From the NCBI GenBank assembly GCA_006176705.1, contig QRFJ01000057.1, positions 463,712 to 527,711 of the forward strand: DNA of 64,000 bases, written 5' to 3'. Made by a program: the position numbers and the translations under genes. Origin of the DNA: Cocos nucifera. Its lineage: Eukaryota > Streptophyta > Magnoliopsida > Arecales > Arecaceae. This document shows, piece after piece, positions 25,239-37,854 of this stretch. Positions within the stretch are counted from its first letter, which is position 1. Every line of letters begins with the position of its first letter. The notes under the pieces were generated by a model. That model was given only the letters and a program-made list of their open reading frames with translations. It did no database searches and was not told the origin of the DNA.

Positions 25239-26954
25239 ATGCCTCAAAAGAAGGCGACTATCCAAAGATCTATCGCTTCTGCCGTCGGATCTGAGCCAGA
25301 TCCATCCACTCCTGCTCCATCATCGATACTTCAATCTCCACCTCCACCGACGGTCATGGTAGATTCGAAGCAGTTTAACCTACTGATGCAGCGGGTTCAG
25401 GACCTCACCGAGATGGTGCAGGCCATGCGGTAGCCCTCGGCAGTGACTCCGCTAGGAAATTCGCCATCAGGATGTCAAAAATTGATCCCAAGAAAGAGCA
25501 CTTAGGCTGGCATGCTCGTCGTCCTTGGAAAGGAGAAATAGACAGTAGAGGATCCATGTTCGGATCATGATTCTCATCTGGAGGAGATCTTCTCCATTTG
25601 TAGTCGGAAGCCATCCAAGATTTGTGATCGAGACGATGTCCTCGATCACAAACTATGAAAGATGGACCGATGGATTGAGGAACTCTGTCATGTCACCCCA
25701 GCTCGCTGTGACGATGTCTGCATCGATCCTTCTTTCTCTTTCCGAATTATGCAAGAGTTCGTTCCGCCGAACTTCAAGCTCCTTCAATTTAAAAGCTACG
25801 ATGGAACCTCTGATCCGATTGATCATTTGGAGGTCTTTCGGACCATGATGTTGCTCCATGGCACATCAGACGCCATCTTATGCCGAGCTTTTTCATCTAC
25901 CTTAAAGGGAGCAGCAAGAAACTGATACTCGACGTTGAAGCTAGGTACGATCTTCTCATTTGATCAGATGAGCCATCAATTTGTGGCTCACTTCATCAAC
26001 AACCGATGTCCCCATCAAGATTCAGATTTTCTGATGAATATTAAGCAGGAGGAAAAATCTATCCAGGCTTATGTCACTTGGTTCAATGCTACTGCATTGG
26101 AGGTCTGAAATCTGGATCAGTCTGTTGCGATGGCTGCACTTAAGGGCGGCCTTCAGAAGAACGATTTGCTGTTCTCCTTGGAGAAGAAGTACCCTAGAAA
26201 CTTTATCACTCTACTAGCTCGGGCTGAGAGATATGCCCGTGCAGAAGAAGCCTTCAAGTTGAAGGACGAAGAAGCCGCAGGAGAACGGTGGACGGACGAG
26301 TCTAATAGATCCGCCGCTGAAGGAGGGCCGAATGAAGTTCGGCTGTACTTAAGGACTCCTTCCGAGCGCAAGCGAGATCGAACTCCACCTCGAGCTTGTC
26401 ATCAAAGAAGCCCCGATAGAGGGGCGCAAAGAAGTTCTCCCCCCAGAAGATTTCATAACTACGCCTTCCTTAATGCTCCTAAAACTCAAGTTCTGATGGA
26501 AATTAAGAATCAGCTACCAAGACCAAAAGAATTACGATCTCCTCCAAACAAGCGCAATCTGAGCAAGTACTGCCTCTACCATCATGACCACGGCCACAAT
26601 ACTGAAGAATGCATTCAGCTCTGAGATAAAATCGAGAAGCTCATCAGAAGGGGCCGGCTGGATCGATTCCTCAGATGCCAGCATGAAATAGGAGAAGATC
26701 GATCAAGGGCGCTACCGTAGCCAGAACCACCAATGACGGAGGAACAACAAGAAGATTGGCCTCCTTCTAGCATCATCAACGCTACCTCTTGGAGGGCTTG
26801 GTACTTCGGCGAGCCGCCATCTCTAAGCCTCAAAGCTAGGGGAGGTCGTCGGACACGGAACTTACCGTCTAAAGAAGTTCGGAGGAACAACGCTCCTACG
26901 ATCTTAGAATTCAAAAAATTTGAGGATGTACTATCGATAATTTTTCTCCAATAA
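25239..26954 (+). pseudogene. Degenerate gag polyprotein
   Basis: Read through frameshifts, the order of parts is typical of a plant Ty3/gypsy gag. A Ser/Pro-rich N-terminus (25239-25433) ends in a short coiled segment. A retrotransposon gag core (25662-25925) contains the word LKGAARN. A basic Arg-rich linker lies in 26130-26624. A zinc-knuckle-like CLYHHDHGHNTEEC follows near 26570-26615. Stop codons or frame changes interrupt it near 25433, 25925, 26105 and 26624, so no full protein is made. Nothing recognisable as pol follows; translation peters out by 26954. Assignment to the Tat-like lineage rests only on the form of the knuckle. Confidence 0.75.
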
Positions 26955-27027
26955 AACTTTATTTTAATGTTTTTGTTTCTTAGTGCAAAAACTATGTGAT
27001 GACAAAAAAAAAGTTATCAATAGTGGT

Positions 27028-27064
27028 CATGTTAGGAACAGGAGGAGAACCTCGTCCTAACATG
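27028..27064. other. Perfect 10-bp hairpin downstream of gag
   Basis: The stem catgttagga (27028-27037) pairs with tcctaacatg (27055-27064) across a 17-base purine-rich loop. It lies between the gag remnant and the minisatellite. It could be an RNA structure of the element, such as a packaging or processing signal, but a function is speculative. Confidence 0.5.
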
Positions 27065-27069
27065 AACAA

Positions 27070-27415
27070 GTCGAAGGCCTTCAACCTTGACTGAAGATAA
27101 GATCTTTTTTGTGTTTCAAAGTCTACGTTAATAGGAGATAAGATCTGCTTCAACCTCGGCTGGAGATAAGATCTTCCTTGAGCTTCAAAGTCTACGTTAA
27201 CAGGAGATAAGATCTCCTTCAATCTCGGCTAGAGATAAGATCTCTTCCGAGCTTCTACGCCAACAGGAGATAAGATCAACTTCAACCTTAGCTGGAGACA
27301 AGATCTCTTCCGAGTTTCAACTTCAACTTCAACCTCGATTGGAGACAAGATCTCTCCTTGAGTCTCAACTTCAATGTCAACCTCGGCTAGAGATAAGGTT
27401 TCCCCTGAGATTCAA
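27070..27415. repeat. Minisatellite between gag and 3' LTR
   Basis: About five degenerate units of 65-75 bases, each containing (g/c)agataagatct or a variant, then cttcaac-ctcg-gctggag. On the minus strand it gives a repetitive, meaningless peptide. Such internal arrays just upstream of the 3' LTR are known from several plant Ty3/gypsy groups. Confidence 0.8.
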
Positions 27416-27510
27416 CCCTAACGAGTGTAGAGCCAAAAAAAAGACTTTGGCAATCGTCTTTTTTTGTACTCTCTTCTTTCGAGTTTCGAACTCGAAAGTA
27501 TGGAGACTAT

Positions 27511-28690
27511 TATTGGGGATAAATCCCACTCCTACCGAAGTTCAATCTGATGCTTAGCCTAATACAACCGATAATCATGGAAGAGCTTCAATTAAAAATT
27601 CTCTTTCCAACGATCGAATCCAATCGAACTGCTCCAACGACTGAACCCCAGCCGAACTCCTCAACGACCGAGCCCCAGCCGAACTTCTCCTTCAGTTAAA
27701 CTTTTCTAGCAGCCGAACTCCTTCTGGATTTCTCCTTCAGTTGGACTCCTACGGGAGCCGAACTCCTTCCGAATCCCTCCTTTAGTCGGACGCCTATGGG
27801 AGCCGAACTCCTTCAGCAGTCGAATTTCTTCAGGAGCTGAACTCCTTTCGGATTATTCCAGCAGTCGAATTTCTCCAGAAGCCAAACTCCTTCAGTAGTC
27901 GAATTTTTTCATAAGCTGAACTCCTCCAGCAGTCAGATTTCTCTAGGAGCCGAATTCCTCTAACAGTCGGATTTCTTCAGAAGCTAAACTTCTTTTGAAT
28001 TACTCCAGCAGTCGAATTTTTTTAGAAGCCAAACTCCTCCAGTAGTTGGATTTCTTCAGGAGCCGAACTCCTTCCCAACTCCTCCAGCAGTTGGATTTCT
28101 TCAGGAGCCAAACTCCTTCCGAACTCCTCCAGCAGTTGGATTTCTCCAGGAGCTGAACTCTTTCCGAACTTTTTCAGCATTTTTTCAAGAGCCGAACTCC
28201 TTCAGCAGTCAGATTTCTTCAGAAGCTAAACTCCTTCCGGACTCCTCCAGCTGTCGGATTTCTATAGGAGCCGAACTTCTTCCAAACTTTTTCTTCAGAT
28301 GGATTCCTACAGGCGATCTTACTACTGAACGATTATAATTATCATTTATCAGGATAGTTACGATTGTCATTTATCAGGACGATTACGATTGACATTTATC
28401 AAGACGGTTACGACTGTCATTTATCAGGATAGTTACAACAAGCTCCGTTTATAAAAAGGGATCTCCAGATATGTTTTCTCTAAGCTCTCTTTTTCTTTTC
28501 GAAATTCTGTCGAACTCTTTCTTGAGTACTCGATTTCTGTTGGCCAAAAGAGCTGATTTGATCGTCGGAGGATCCTATCGGAGCTGCCACCATCGACTTC
28601 GGATGGAACTTAATTTTGCAGATCTTCGATGGCGACCTCGTCTTCCTCAACTCCAGCTCAATCCGACGTCGATCAAATTCTACACCAATA
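27511..28690 (+). repeat. 3' LTR
   Basis: Begins tattggggataaatccc (the initial TG has become TA) and ends near caccaata. It is about 1180 bases against about 970 for the 5' LTR. The extra length lies in the internal array of cagcagtcggatttct / gagccgaactcc units (about 27710-28270). The promoter-like tataaaaagggatctcc lies at about 28450. Confidence 0.75.
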
Positions 28691-28794
28691 GTGCATCTTT
28701 TCAAGCACCTATTTTTGAAGATGCGCACTGATCCAACGACCAAAGATCCGATCAGATATAGACTAGGATCTAGCGATCGGAGCCCAGTCTACCT

Positions 28795-29310
28795 TATATT
28801 ATTATAATATATTATGATCATATATATATTATATATAATATAATAATATATTATATATATAATAATTATATATTATATATAATATAATAATATATTATAT
28901 ATATATATATATATATATAATATATTATATTATATAATATATAATATATATATAATATAATAATATAATAATATATATATAATAAATATATAATATATAT
29001 AATATAATATTTTAATAATATAATAATATATATTATTATATATAATAATATATATATAATATTAGATTAATATAATATATTAACATAATATAATACACTA
29101 TGTTATAATATAATAATTTAATATATTATTATAAATTAATATATTATAATATAATAATATAATAATATATTATGTTATATTATTATATATAATAATATTT
29201 ATATAATACTATAGTAATATAATATATCATATATAATAATAATATATATTAATATAATATAATATAATATACTATATTATTATATATAATAATATTTATA
29301 TAGTAAAAGA
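28795..29310. repeat. AT-rich tract (block A copy 3)
   Basis: Pure A/T with some alternating TA runs (about 28897-28918). It joins the right inverted repeat of block B to the start of block A. Copy 1's tract resembles it, but the first 100 or so bases differ in detail, as expected for slippage-prone DNA. Confidence 0.9.
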
Positions 29311-32300
29311 TATTATGAAAAATATGAATAGATCTTAGTAACTTACCTAGAAAACTAGTAATGCAAAAGAACATGGGTAATAAATTTCTAAGTTATTTTT
29401 CAATGCATAAAAAAATATGGATAAATTATTTTTCTGTCTAAATATTACTTTAGAAATACTTATCCAAAAAAATATAGATTTTTGGATAAATTTTTTACCC
29501 TCAAAAGAACAGGCCCTTGGGGGTAATGAAGAATTAGATTGATCAAATGTGTGCAAGACCACCCACATATTGGACAATAGCCCCCATAGATATCCATATT
29601 TTATGCACACATGATGATTGCTATTGATGCTGAGATCTATCCATCGATTGGAGTAGCTGGAGCGGTGGCACGTCACTTTCGGAGAGATGACCTGCAAAAG
29701 AAGCCCTAGTCGAAAGTAGCTTTGATCAAGACTCTTCGACACTTAAAGTCAGTCTCAAGCAATAGATAAGAAGGAATGGAGAGAAGACGATGGCGTACTT
29801 ATGGAGGTTCTTCTGTTGCTTCTTTTATAAATTGAGGTGGTTCAGGTTGTAAGAAAAGTTTATTAGATAAATCATGGCATAATTGCATTTTATATTGAGA
29901 TCCGCCAAATTACCTGATTGAGCCCACCTTATTTATTTTGGTGCTAAATTGGGTGTTGTAGATATCACCATGTTCAAGGGAAGAGGAGCGAATCGCTAGA
30001 AAGATCCTGATGATATGAGAAAGAATAAAACCCAAAAATGACTATCGAAGACTAGAGAAATTTGGAAAATGATCAGAAGAAACCCCAAATGGAAGAACTG
30101 ATCAGAGAAGAAAAGCCAAACCCCAAACAAAATCCTACCAGCATAAAAAAGAAGAAGAAGAGCAAAACCCCTATTTATAAACAGATGATTGGATGGCTAT
30201 GATAACATATCTCTTCTAATCATCTAGAAGCTGACACCTGGCGAGCCTCGATTAGCTTGCGGACGGCATCAGTCGGCCCATTGATGATTCGAATTCTACT
30301 AATATTTTTTACTTCTGCAATCATGATTACCCATGATACTACTTTGTTCTTATTGAAAACTATGATAGCCATTTCAACTACTGTAAGAAAATGCCTTCAG
30401 CCGCTCAGAAACTTATGTATTCCCTTCACTCGAACCGAACTTGGAAGTAGGGGGACATATGTTGGGGGGTTATTTCTTGTTTAGATGGAAAATAAATCTC
30501 GTTGAAAATGTAATATTGGCATAGCAATATTGAGAGAATATCGTCAATCCTATCATCAGCATGGCTATATCAGTAGCTAAACTCATTACAGATTGACTGA
30601 ACCTTATACAGTATTCGATCCTTCTGGCTTCAATAGCAGCTCTCTACTCTAACCTTTAATCCAATCACGGATAACTTCAAACTTTGGGAGCTTCCATACT
30701 TCAGATAGCTTAATTTTTGGACGTGTTATAGATTCAACTATTTCAGCATATTTTTCAATCAGCCAAAGCTTATCGATCCATCAGCATCTTCAGTCGAATC
30801 CGACCGATCTTACTTAAGCCTCCATGCCTCCAACTTGAATACAATGATATCCACAACACCCAATTTAGCGCCAAAATAAATAAGGCAGGCTCAATCAGGT
30901 AATTTGATGGATCTCAATTCGAAACGCAATCGTGCCATGATCCATCTAACAAACTTTTCTAACAACCTGAACCGCCTCCATCTATAAAATGAGCTATAAG
31001 AAAACCTCTAGAGGTACACCATCATCTTCTCTCCACTCCTCATCTATTGCCTAAGATTGATTTGAGTGTTGGAGGGTCCTGACTGGAGCTACACCTCCAT
31101 CTATAGAATGAGCTACAGGAAAACCTCCAGAGGTATACCATCATCTTCTCTCCACTTCTCATCTATTGCCTGAGATTTGAGTGTTGGAGGGTCCTGGCCA
31201 GAGCTACCTCCGGTCAGGACTTCTTTTGCATGTCATTTATTCGTCAATCGGAGTAGCACCGATCAGGACTGCTTTTGTAGGTCATCTCTCCAGGAGTGAC
31301 ATGCCACCACTCTAGCTACTCCGACCAATGGATAGATTTCAGTGTCAATAATTGCTATGTTTTACCTTTGCCATCATGGAGTCTTCATCTTTTCTTCCTC
31401 ACGCTGTAACTCTTTAGTTAAAATATGCAATTCTTCCTCGTACTATCCCTTTGGTTAAAATCTACAATTCAAATTATCTTTCCCATTATTTAAAAATTCA
31501 TAGTTCAAATGAAGATCTGACGAACAACAAGGGATTCAACAAAATCTCCTCGAGAAGCTAATGGACTTCGGCTAATAAAACATAATAATTAACAAGACTG
31601 TGGATAGAAAGCTTGCCTTCAGAATTATTAAAATTTATCTACTGGGATATAAGATGGATTGTATCTCAGACATAATACTAACTTATTCTAAGCTACTATC
31701 TCTATCGTAATAGTAATGCTGATAATGATGATAATAATAAGAATAATAATGACGATGATGATGATGATGATAGCAGCAGTAGTAATAGTAATAATATAAT
31801 TAATAGTAATAGTAATAATAATTATAGTTATGGTAGTAATAGAGAAAATGATAGTAATAATAATAGTAATAGTAAACATCTGAACCCTTCTTTTCTGAGA
31901 TAGGCCTGCACTTAGGTTGAAGTGCTGGTGCAAGCATAGTTCATCTTGTTTGTAATTTTATGCAGAAAGGCCTGATAACAAGTAACGGGAAGGAGCAAGC
32001 ATTGTTGGGTTTTTTCAGCACCATTGACCATACCAACTCAAGAAGTTGGGCCTCTTATTGCTTCTCCTTTTGAGGATCAAAATGAAATCAATTGGCCCAT
32101 GTTGATCTCGAACCTGCAACACCAACTGAACTAATAGGTCAATTTCACTCTGATTGCTTCTTTGAGTTGGACTTGGCACAAAATCTACTAGTTTAGATCA
32201 ATGTAATTAAATTTGAGTCAAAACCGAATGCGTTCATGGAACTAAGGCCGTTGTTTCATAGGATGGATGCATGGCTGTATGAATTATTTTATGCATGTTG

Positions 32301-35300
32301 CTGCTAAACTCCAGTGAGATGGTCGGTTGACCGCCGAATAAGTGCGTTTTTGATTTTAGTGAAGGAGAACCTGCAAGACAGAGTCCTCTTATCGATGATT
32401 GCCAACAGAGGATCCTCCGATATTTAAGTCAATCGGAGATGTTAGGGAACAGTTAGAAAGAATTGGATAGCGAGAGCTTAGGATGAAAAAAAAATTATGC
32501 TTATCCTTGTCCCCACTTACCTACCCTTATATAAGAGCAGAAGGATTAGACATTGTACAATAATTTCTGTCCGTTTAGTTATTAAAATGTGAGAGTTATT
32601 AAGTCGATCGTAGATCATAATGGAGCAATTACTCTGGATCTATGTTTAGCCAATTATGTGTAGTTAGAAGCAATTAATGCTTATATTATGAACCACTCTG
32701 AAATCATCTTTTGGAAATGTTCAGTCGAATAGTTACTCGGTATGAATACGAGTATCATAACCAGCAGTAAATAGTCGTATCTACTAGCTAGTTTGATTCT
32801 AGCAGCTAGTCGGCGTTATATCGCGTAATTGATTGCGACATCAAATCATCTTTTCAAATTGCCGGTCAAGTATCGAATGAGATTGTCGACTTAACATCAA
32901 AGTCAGTATTCCTATCTTAATCAGGTGTCCGAATAATCTACCACAACAATGCCCATTTCTAATGTTTATGATTCATGGAAACCGTTAGATTCTGCTGAGG
33001 TTCCTTGTCCTAATTTTCAACATGATAGTTTTCGAGTACTCTAACATGCTCTTGTAGACTTCCCCTTGCTTTCGCCATCTCTTTGCAGTGAATCCATTCA
33101 ATCTGAGCACCATGACTTTGCACAGGGCTTAAGAAAAGCCCCATTAAGCTACCAAAAGTGCAGTGACCGTCAATATTGCTAGTTTTTGAGTACTCTAATA
33201 TGCTCTTGTAGACTTGCTCTTGCTTTCGCCATCTTTCTCAGGTGAGTCCATTCAATCTGAGTACCATTAATCTGTTTGACTTTGGATAGGGGTTAAGAGA
33301 AGCACCATTAAGCTCCAAAAAGTGCAGGACTGTTGATATTGCTAGTTTTTGAGCACTCTAATATGCTCTTGTAGTCTTGCTCTTGCTTTCGCCATCTCTC
33401 TACAGTAAGTCCATTTAATCTGAGTACCACTAGTCTGTTTGACTTTGGACAAGGGCTAAGAAAAGCCCCATTAAGGTGCATGACTGTTAGTATTGAGCCC
33501 AAATGTGCTACCAAAAGTACAAATATCTTAAGTGGAATCTATCAATTGTTCGAAAAGCTACCGATCTATTTATCCCATGCATCCTATCGATATTATCATT
33601 CTCATCAACTGGCCACAAAACTTGCAACTTGTTTCTATTAGAGGGGGAGGATTTAAACTAATATTGCACTTCAATTAAAGTTTCTAGCATCAAAATTTTC
33701 TTATTGTCCTTCGATTTTCTTTAACAAGAACATGGTTTTATTACTAAATATGCACGAATAGGGAAAAAAATGTGTGCGTTAAGCTACCATGTTTGCGTGT
33801 TTACCTTAACAAAATTTTCTTGCCTCGACAAAGTTCCTCTTTTTCTTCTTCTTTCTTTCTTTCTTCCTATCTTTTTTGTTGACCTCAAGTCTTGAGAAAG
33901 CTTTCTGTAGTAGAAGATATTAGCTGTCATCTTTAAAGTTGAAGCCAACAACAGGATTCCTGAGTCCTACTGCAACCAAACTCAGTTTTTTTTTTTTAGT
34001 AGTAGAAATAGACGTACTGGAAACAAGCTACAAAACGGGGATTGCTCTCCTGCAAATCCCTTAAACCCTGGTAAAAAGAATGACCCAAACTTAGATTTTG
34101 TCTCTCCTACTCTCTCTCTCTCTCTCTTTATGGCACTTATGATATAAGCCTGGCCTTTCACACCCATGTGATTAATTAGAAATAACCACGTTTGCGTAGA
34201 TCATTGACTCAATAAAGTGTAAAGTGTATGCATGGGTCTTCATGTAGACTTTTGTAAATTTTATAAGGTTGCTGCATCGACTGACTTCTCTTTGAAACCT
34301 ATCAATCGTTGTTCCTGCCTTTACTTGTTGGGTGGCCTTCTCGGGTTTAAAGGTGCATGAACTTGACCTAGACCTATGATAACATCATAGGTGATGGAGA
34401 TCGATTTCTTCAAGATTTTGTAGATGGTCTTCCACTAAGATCATATTGGTTGTTTATGAAATTTATTCCTCCACAAAACACTATTTGCAATCTCCTTCTA
34501 AGACAAGGTGGTAGCTATTCAGCAATTATTTTTTGCTGCAGAGATTTAAGTCTATATAGCATTTCTGTCCAAATCTGCTGTAATATATTGAAATCTCTCG
34601 AGTCTTGAGAGCTCACAAAGGTCTAGTCCATCCCCCACTCTATGATGAGTCATGGAGGCAATAGAGTAGGCACCGAGGTGGTGGTGATCCAAAAGCGGTG
34701 CTCATCCCACGCCTCCAAGAGAGTCGTGAATGCTACCGCAAAGCTTTCCTCCCACAAACGGAAGTCGGACGTTTGACTCCTATAGTGCTTGTCGCTTTAT
34801 AGAGGTCAGTATGGGCTCGCCCTTCTCCATCACAAAGACGCAAACCAAACCAAACCAACAACATCCACGGAAAGATCGCCCAATTTAAAACTCCAGCATC
34901 GCCATCTTGTTCAACTTAGAATAGCAATCCCAAGGAAATAATATGAGCTAGGCTAAATGGTTGGTGGTAATTTTGGACCTGACTGTTGCCGACGTCGGGC
35001 TTGTGATGAAGAAAGAATGAGGATGACCCACAAAACTTCATTGATTGCTAAAGATAGAACTGTTCTACTTAAATATAACTCCTCTTTTTTACATCACCAT
35101 CCAGCATTTACGCCACATTCGCTTAACATAAATTTTGCAATTTTAACTAATTACGCCACTCATATATATTACGCACTTAAAGTGGTTGGAAGACATCTAG
35201 ACGAGTCTAAGAAAGTTTAGAAAAGCAAGTCACCTTCATGATTGGCCACGTACCTAAAGAATTGTAATCGCTATGTGATTATCAATGATGCAAGTAATTA

Positions 35301-36700
35301 ACCCTTCTCCTTGTACCTTCTGCAGTACAAAATCCAGCAAGGTTGGATGACCCACCGTTACATCTCTCATTCCGATCCATCCGAAGATGCCGTCCATCTA
35401 CTGCAAGATGATCATCATGTCCTTCGATGTCGTGGGTCCCATCCTAGTCAAACTGGGAACATGTCAGTTTGTCCAAGTCCCATGCATGTGAAGGAAATGC
35501 CCGACTTCCATAACCAGGCAATGTTACAAGTGGCCTTGTTAATGCGTTGCGTAATAATAATATTATTATAAGCTGCAATAGAATAATAGCTCCAGCATTG
35601 TGAGGATGCTCGTTAGTCCCCCGCTTCCCAATGATATCTCAAAAGATCAACATGCTCTTCCTCAATTCCGAGCATCCCGTTCTCCAAAATCCCACGAGCA
35701 CCACCTCTCTTTTAAAAATGATGCGGAGGGCCCCCCAATCCTTGGAACACCAAAGCTTTGTTCATAAAAATAAAAGGGACAAGGAAGCAGGAGGGTGGTG
35801 AGGCCTAAAAAGAAGATGTGTGCATGGTGGTTACAATGGAATGCATCATTCAATTCCCCTACGAATCGATGAACGAGATATGGGGACTCGTACGGTGTAA
35901 GTTCGGAATAAATTATTATGATATATATTACATAAACCACCCACCTTTTTTTTTTTTTTTTTTTTTTTGGGCCTTTGTATTCAATTCAGCATCATCATTT
36001 GGGACATCATCTCCTCAACTTGAGTTGAGCCAAGCACATGAGGCCAATCAATTGCTAGTCCTATTTAGAGAAGGGAGAAGGTTGGCACAATTAAAACATG
36101 AACATGGCTTTGCCGAGGCCTATTTAGTTTGTACAAGAGCCTCACATGGAAAGGCTCGGCCTCAGCATCAATAAGGAAAAGCTATCGTAGAAAAGGAAAA
36201 GGGAAAAGGTCAGTAGTAGCTGGAGGAAGAGAAAGAGGAGGAGAGGGGCACTCCAATCACTACGTGCTCTTTTCCACCTCTCCTCTCGGTCCCTACGGGC
36301 ACCATAGTCGCCGTTTCGAGGGGATTCCGGTCAAGTCAGTCAACTTAGATTAGATCGCAATCCTTTCCCCACTCTCCCCGACGCACCATGGATGCAACCC
36401 AAAAAGAATTTTATAAAAGCCACCACCAACTCAACACTAGCCCCATACCAAGGTTAGGATTCTCCCTCTCTTTTTATTCTTGAAAAGAGGTGGAGAGAGA
36501 GAGAGAGAAGCCATGAGGTGGGTTTTCCATGACTGGCTTTTCTTCTCCTTTTACAACTGCAGTACTAGTAAACAAAGCCAATGGCAGATTCCCAATCATC
36601 CTTTCCCCTTCAAAGGAAACAACCATCATTGCTCCCAAACCATCCCTTTCGGACTTAGGAAGTTGAGCTTTTAAGCCATCCCCCCCTCCCCCTTCCCTTG
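29311..36700. repeat. Block A, copy 3: repeat-rich, gene-free part
   Basis: Matches copy 1 at offset 28,906. It contains the inverted repeat (29615-29978 against 30834-31358), the trinucleotide microsatellite (31706-31876), the triple tandem array (33026-33496), a T-run of about 22 (35947-35968) and a short GA repeat (36490-36507). An LTR-like stretch around 32300-32950 includes a tatataag motif. Open frames of up to 118 codons exist but have low-complexity or unrecognisable products, with no splice support. Confidence 0.8.
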
Positions 36701-36708
36701 CTCCTACT

Positions 36709-36714
36709 TATAAA
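36709..36714 (+). promoter_or_regulatory. Putative TATA box, BYPASS-like gene
   Basis: TATAAA in the context cctacttataaactc, 79 bases upstream of the chosen ATG (36793). That leaves a 5' leader of roughly 50 bases, which is pyrimidine-rich. Confidence 0.55.
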
Positions 36715-36792
36715 CTCTCGCAAACTGCACCCAATTCTCACAACCATCTACCCTTCTTCTCTCTGGTGCTGGTATCTCTTCTCCTTGCCTCC

Positions 36793-37854
36793 ATGAAGCC
36801 GTCCGCCACCTCCGTCAATGGCTTCTACTCCTCCCTGTCTCACGGTCTCGACGACCTGGAGCGTTGCTTCGCCACGAATAACTTCATGTCCCTCCAGTTC
36901 CTTCAGCGGGCCGTGTCGCTCCTCCGCTCTTTTCACTCCCAGCTCACCCACCTGGTACAGAAGCTCCACCTGCCCGTCGGCGAGAAGTGGCTCGACGAGT
37001 ACATGGACGAGAGCTCCCGCCTCTGGGATGCCTGCCATGTCCTCAAGATGGGCGTCTCCAACATGGAGAAGTGCTACTCCACCGCCGCCGACATCGTCTC
37101 CTCGCTCGAGGATGGCTGCCGTCATCTTAATCCTCAGCTCAGCAGACAGGTGTCTTTAAGCCTTCCTCCCTGACTGCCTATATATATATATATATATATC
37201 TTTCCATCCAATTCATATTTTCTAACAAAAACCGATCTTTATCGATGACAGGTAATGCGGACGATATCGGTATGCCGAAGAGCAGCTGTGGGACTGGAAG
37301 AAGAGAACAGAGTGGTGGTGGAGACGAGAGCAGAGTCTCTCTCGCTCCGGTTTGACGAGAAAGTCCCGGTAGAATCCAGGCTTAACGGATTCAATGGATT
37401 CAGGGGAGTTCTCTACGCAATGAGGAGTGTAAGCTCTTTTCTCCTCATGCTCCTGCTGTGGGGATTGGTCTGCTGGTGGCCCGACCCGAGCTCCAACGCA
37501 ACGGCGGCCATCGAAGGTTCGCTCTTCTTCGGGTCGGGGTTCATGGTGTCCATGTCGAGGCTGCAGCAGAGGGTGGTGGGCGAGATCGAGAGGATGGACC
37601 GGCGACCGGGAATTCTCATGTACGAGTTCCGGAGGGTGAGAGCCGGAATGGAGGAGCTGAGAGAGGAGCTGGAGAGGAGCAGGGGGTGTGAAGCCGAAGG
37701 GGGAGGGGGGCTCAGGGAGAAGGTGGAGAGCTTCAAGTTGTGGTTCGGCCTGCTGAGGTCTGGAACCGAGAATATTACCGGCCAGCTGGACGACTTCTTC
37801 GACGAGATCGTGGAAGGGAGGAAGAAGCTCTTGGACATATGCAGTCAGAGGTAG
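36793..37854 (+). CDS. BYPASS1/ROH1-like protein (DUF793 family), intact
   Basis: Two exons, 36793-37149 and 37252-37854, encode 319 residues. The 102-base intron is phase 0 (CAG|GTGTCT ... GACAG|GTAATG) and contains a TA microsatellite; reading through it would hit a stop. The first ATG in the frame is used; an in-frame GTG upstream is not a plausible plant start. The N-terminal half carries family-like segments such as SLQFLQRAVSLLRSFHSQLT (about residues 31-50) and PVGEKWLDEYMDESSRLWDA. A hydrophobic stretch at about 179-195 (SSFLLMLLLWGLVCWW) may be membrane-associated, and the C-terminal 100 residues are helical and charge-rich. Plant BYPASS1 restricts a root-to-shoot mobile signal, and ROH1 members interact with the exocyst subunit EXO70; which role applies here is not decidable. 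Codons are strongly GC-rich at third positions, unlike the flanks. A broken twin lies at 7887-8973. Confidence 0.85.

Larger units (their letters stand above)
24144..28690 (+). mobile_element. Gag-only Ty3/gypsy-type LTR retroelement (TR-GAG-like)
   Basis: Two direct long terminal repeats (about 24144-25115 and 27511-28690) flank about 2.4 kb that contains gag remnants and a minisatellite. There is no recognisable protease, reverse transcriptase, RNase H or integrase. Candidate target-site copies are gcgca before the element (24139-24143) and gtgca after it (28691-28695), matching four of five bases with a C/T change. The 2.4-kb interior is far too short for a full gag-pol, which fits a non-autonomous element of the class known as terminal-repeat retrotransposons with a GAG domain. 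It could alternatively be a deletion derivative of a full gypsy element. The two LTRs differ by many substitutions and about 200 bases in length, so the insertion is not recent. Confidence 0.75.
23811..28791. mobile_element. Inverted-repeat (TIR-like) element interrupted by an LTR retroelement
   Basis: About 100 bases at 23811-23914 are an imperfect reverse complement of 28691-28791. Both outer ends read tagactggg(g/c) inward, and both arms share the words gatcgttggatca or its equivalent and aaataggcgtttgaaaa or its equivalent. Between the left arm and the LTR element lie about 225 bases containing repeated cctgaagg words and A/T runs. This layout fits a TIR or fold-back element into which the LTR element inserted at the inner edge of the right arm. 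No transposase is seen, so the outer element would be non-autonomous. Confidence 0.65.

Noticed and set aside
36480..36674. 64-codon frame just upstream of the BYPASS-like gene
   Set aside because: It begins at a TTG codon in a GA repeat and has no recognisable features. It is most likely promoter or leader DNA.
7887..37854. Tandem BYPASS-like gene duplication as a real gene family expansion
   Set aside because: Only one copy is intact. The other differs by clustered single-base insertions within otherwise identical DNA, so a real second gene is not supported by sequence alone.
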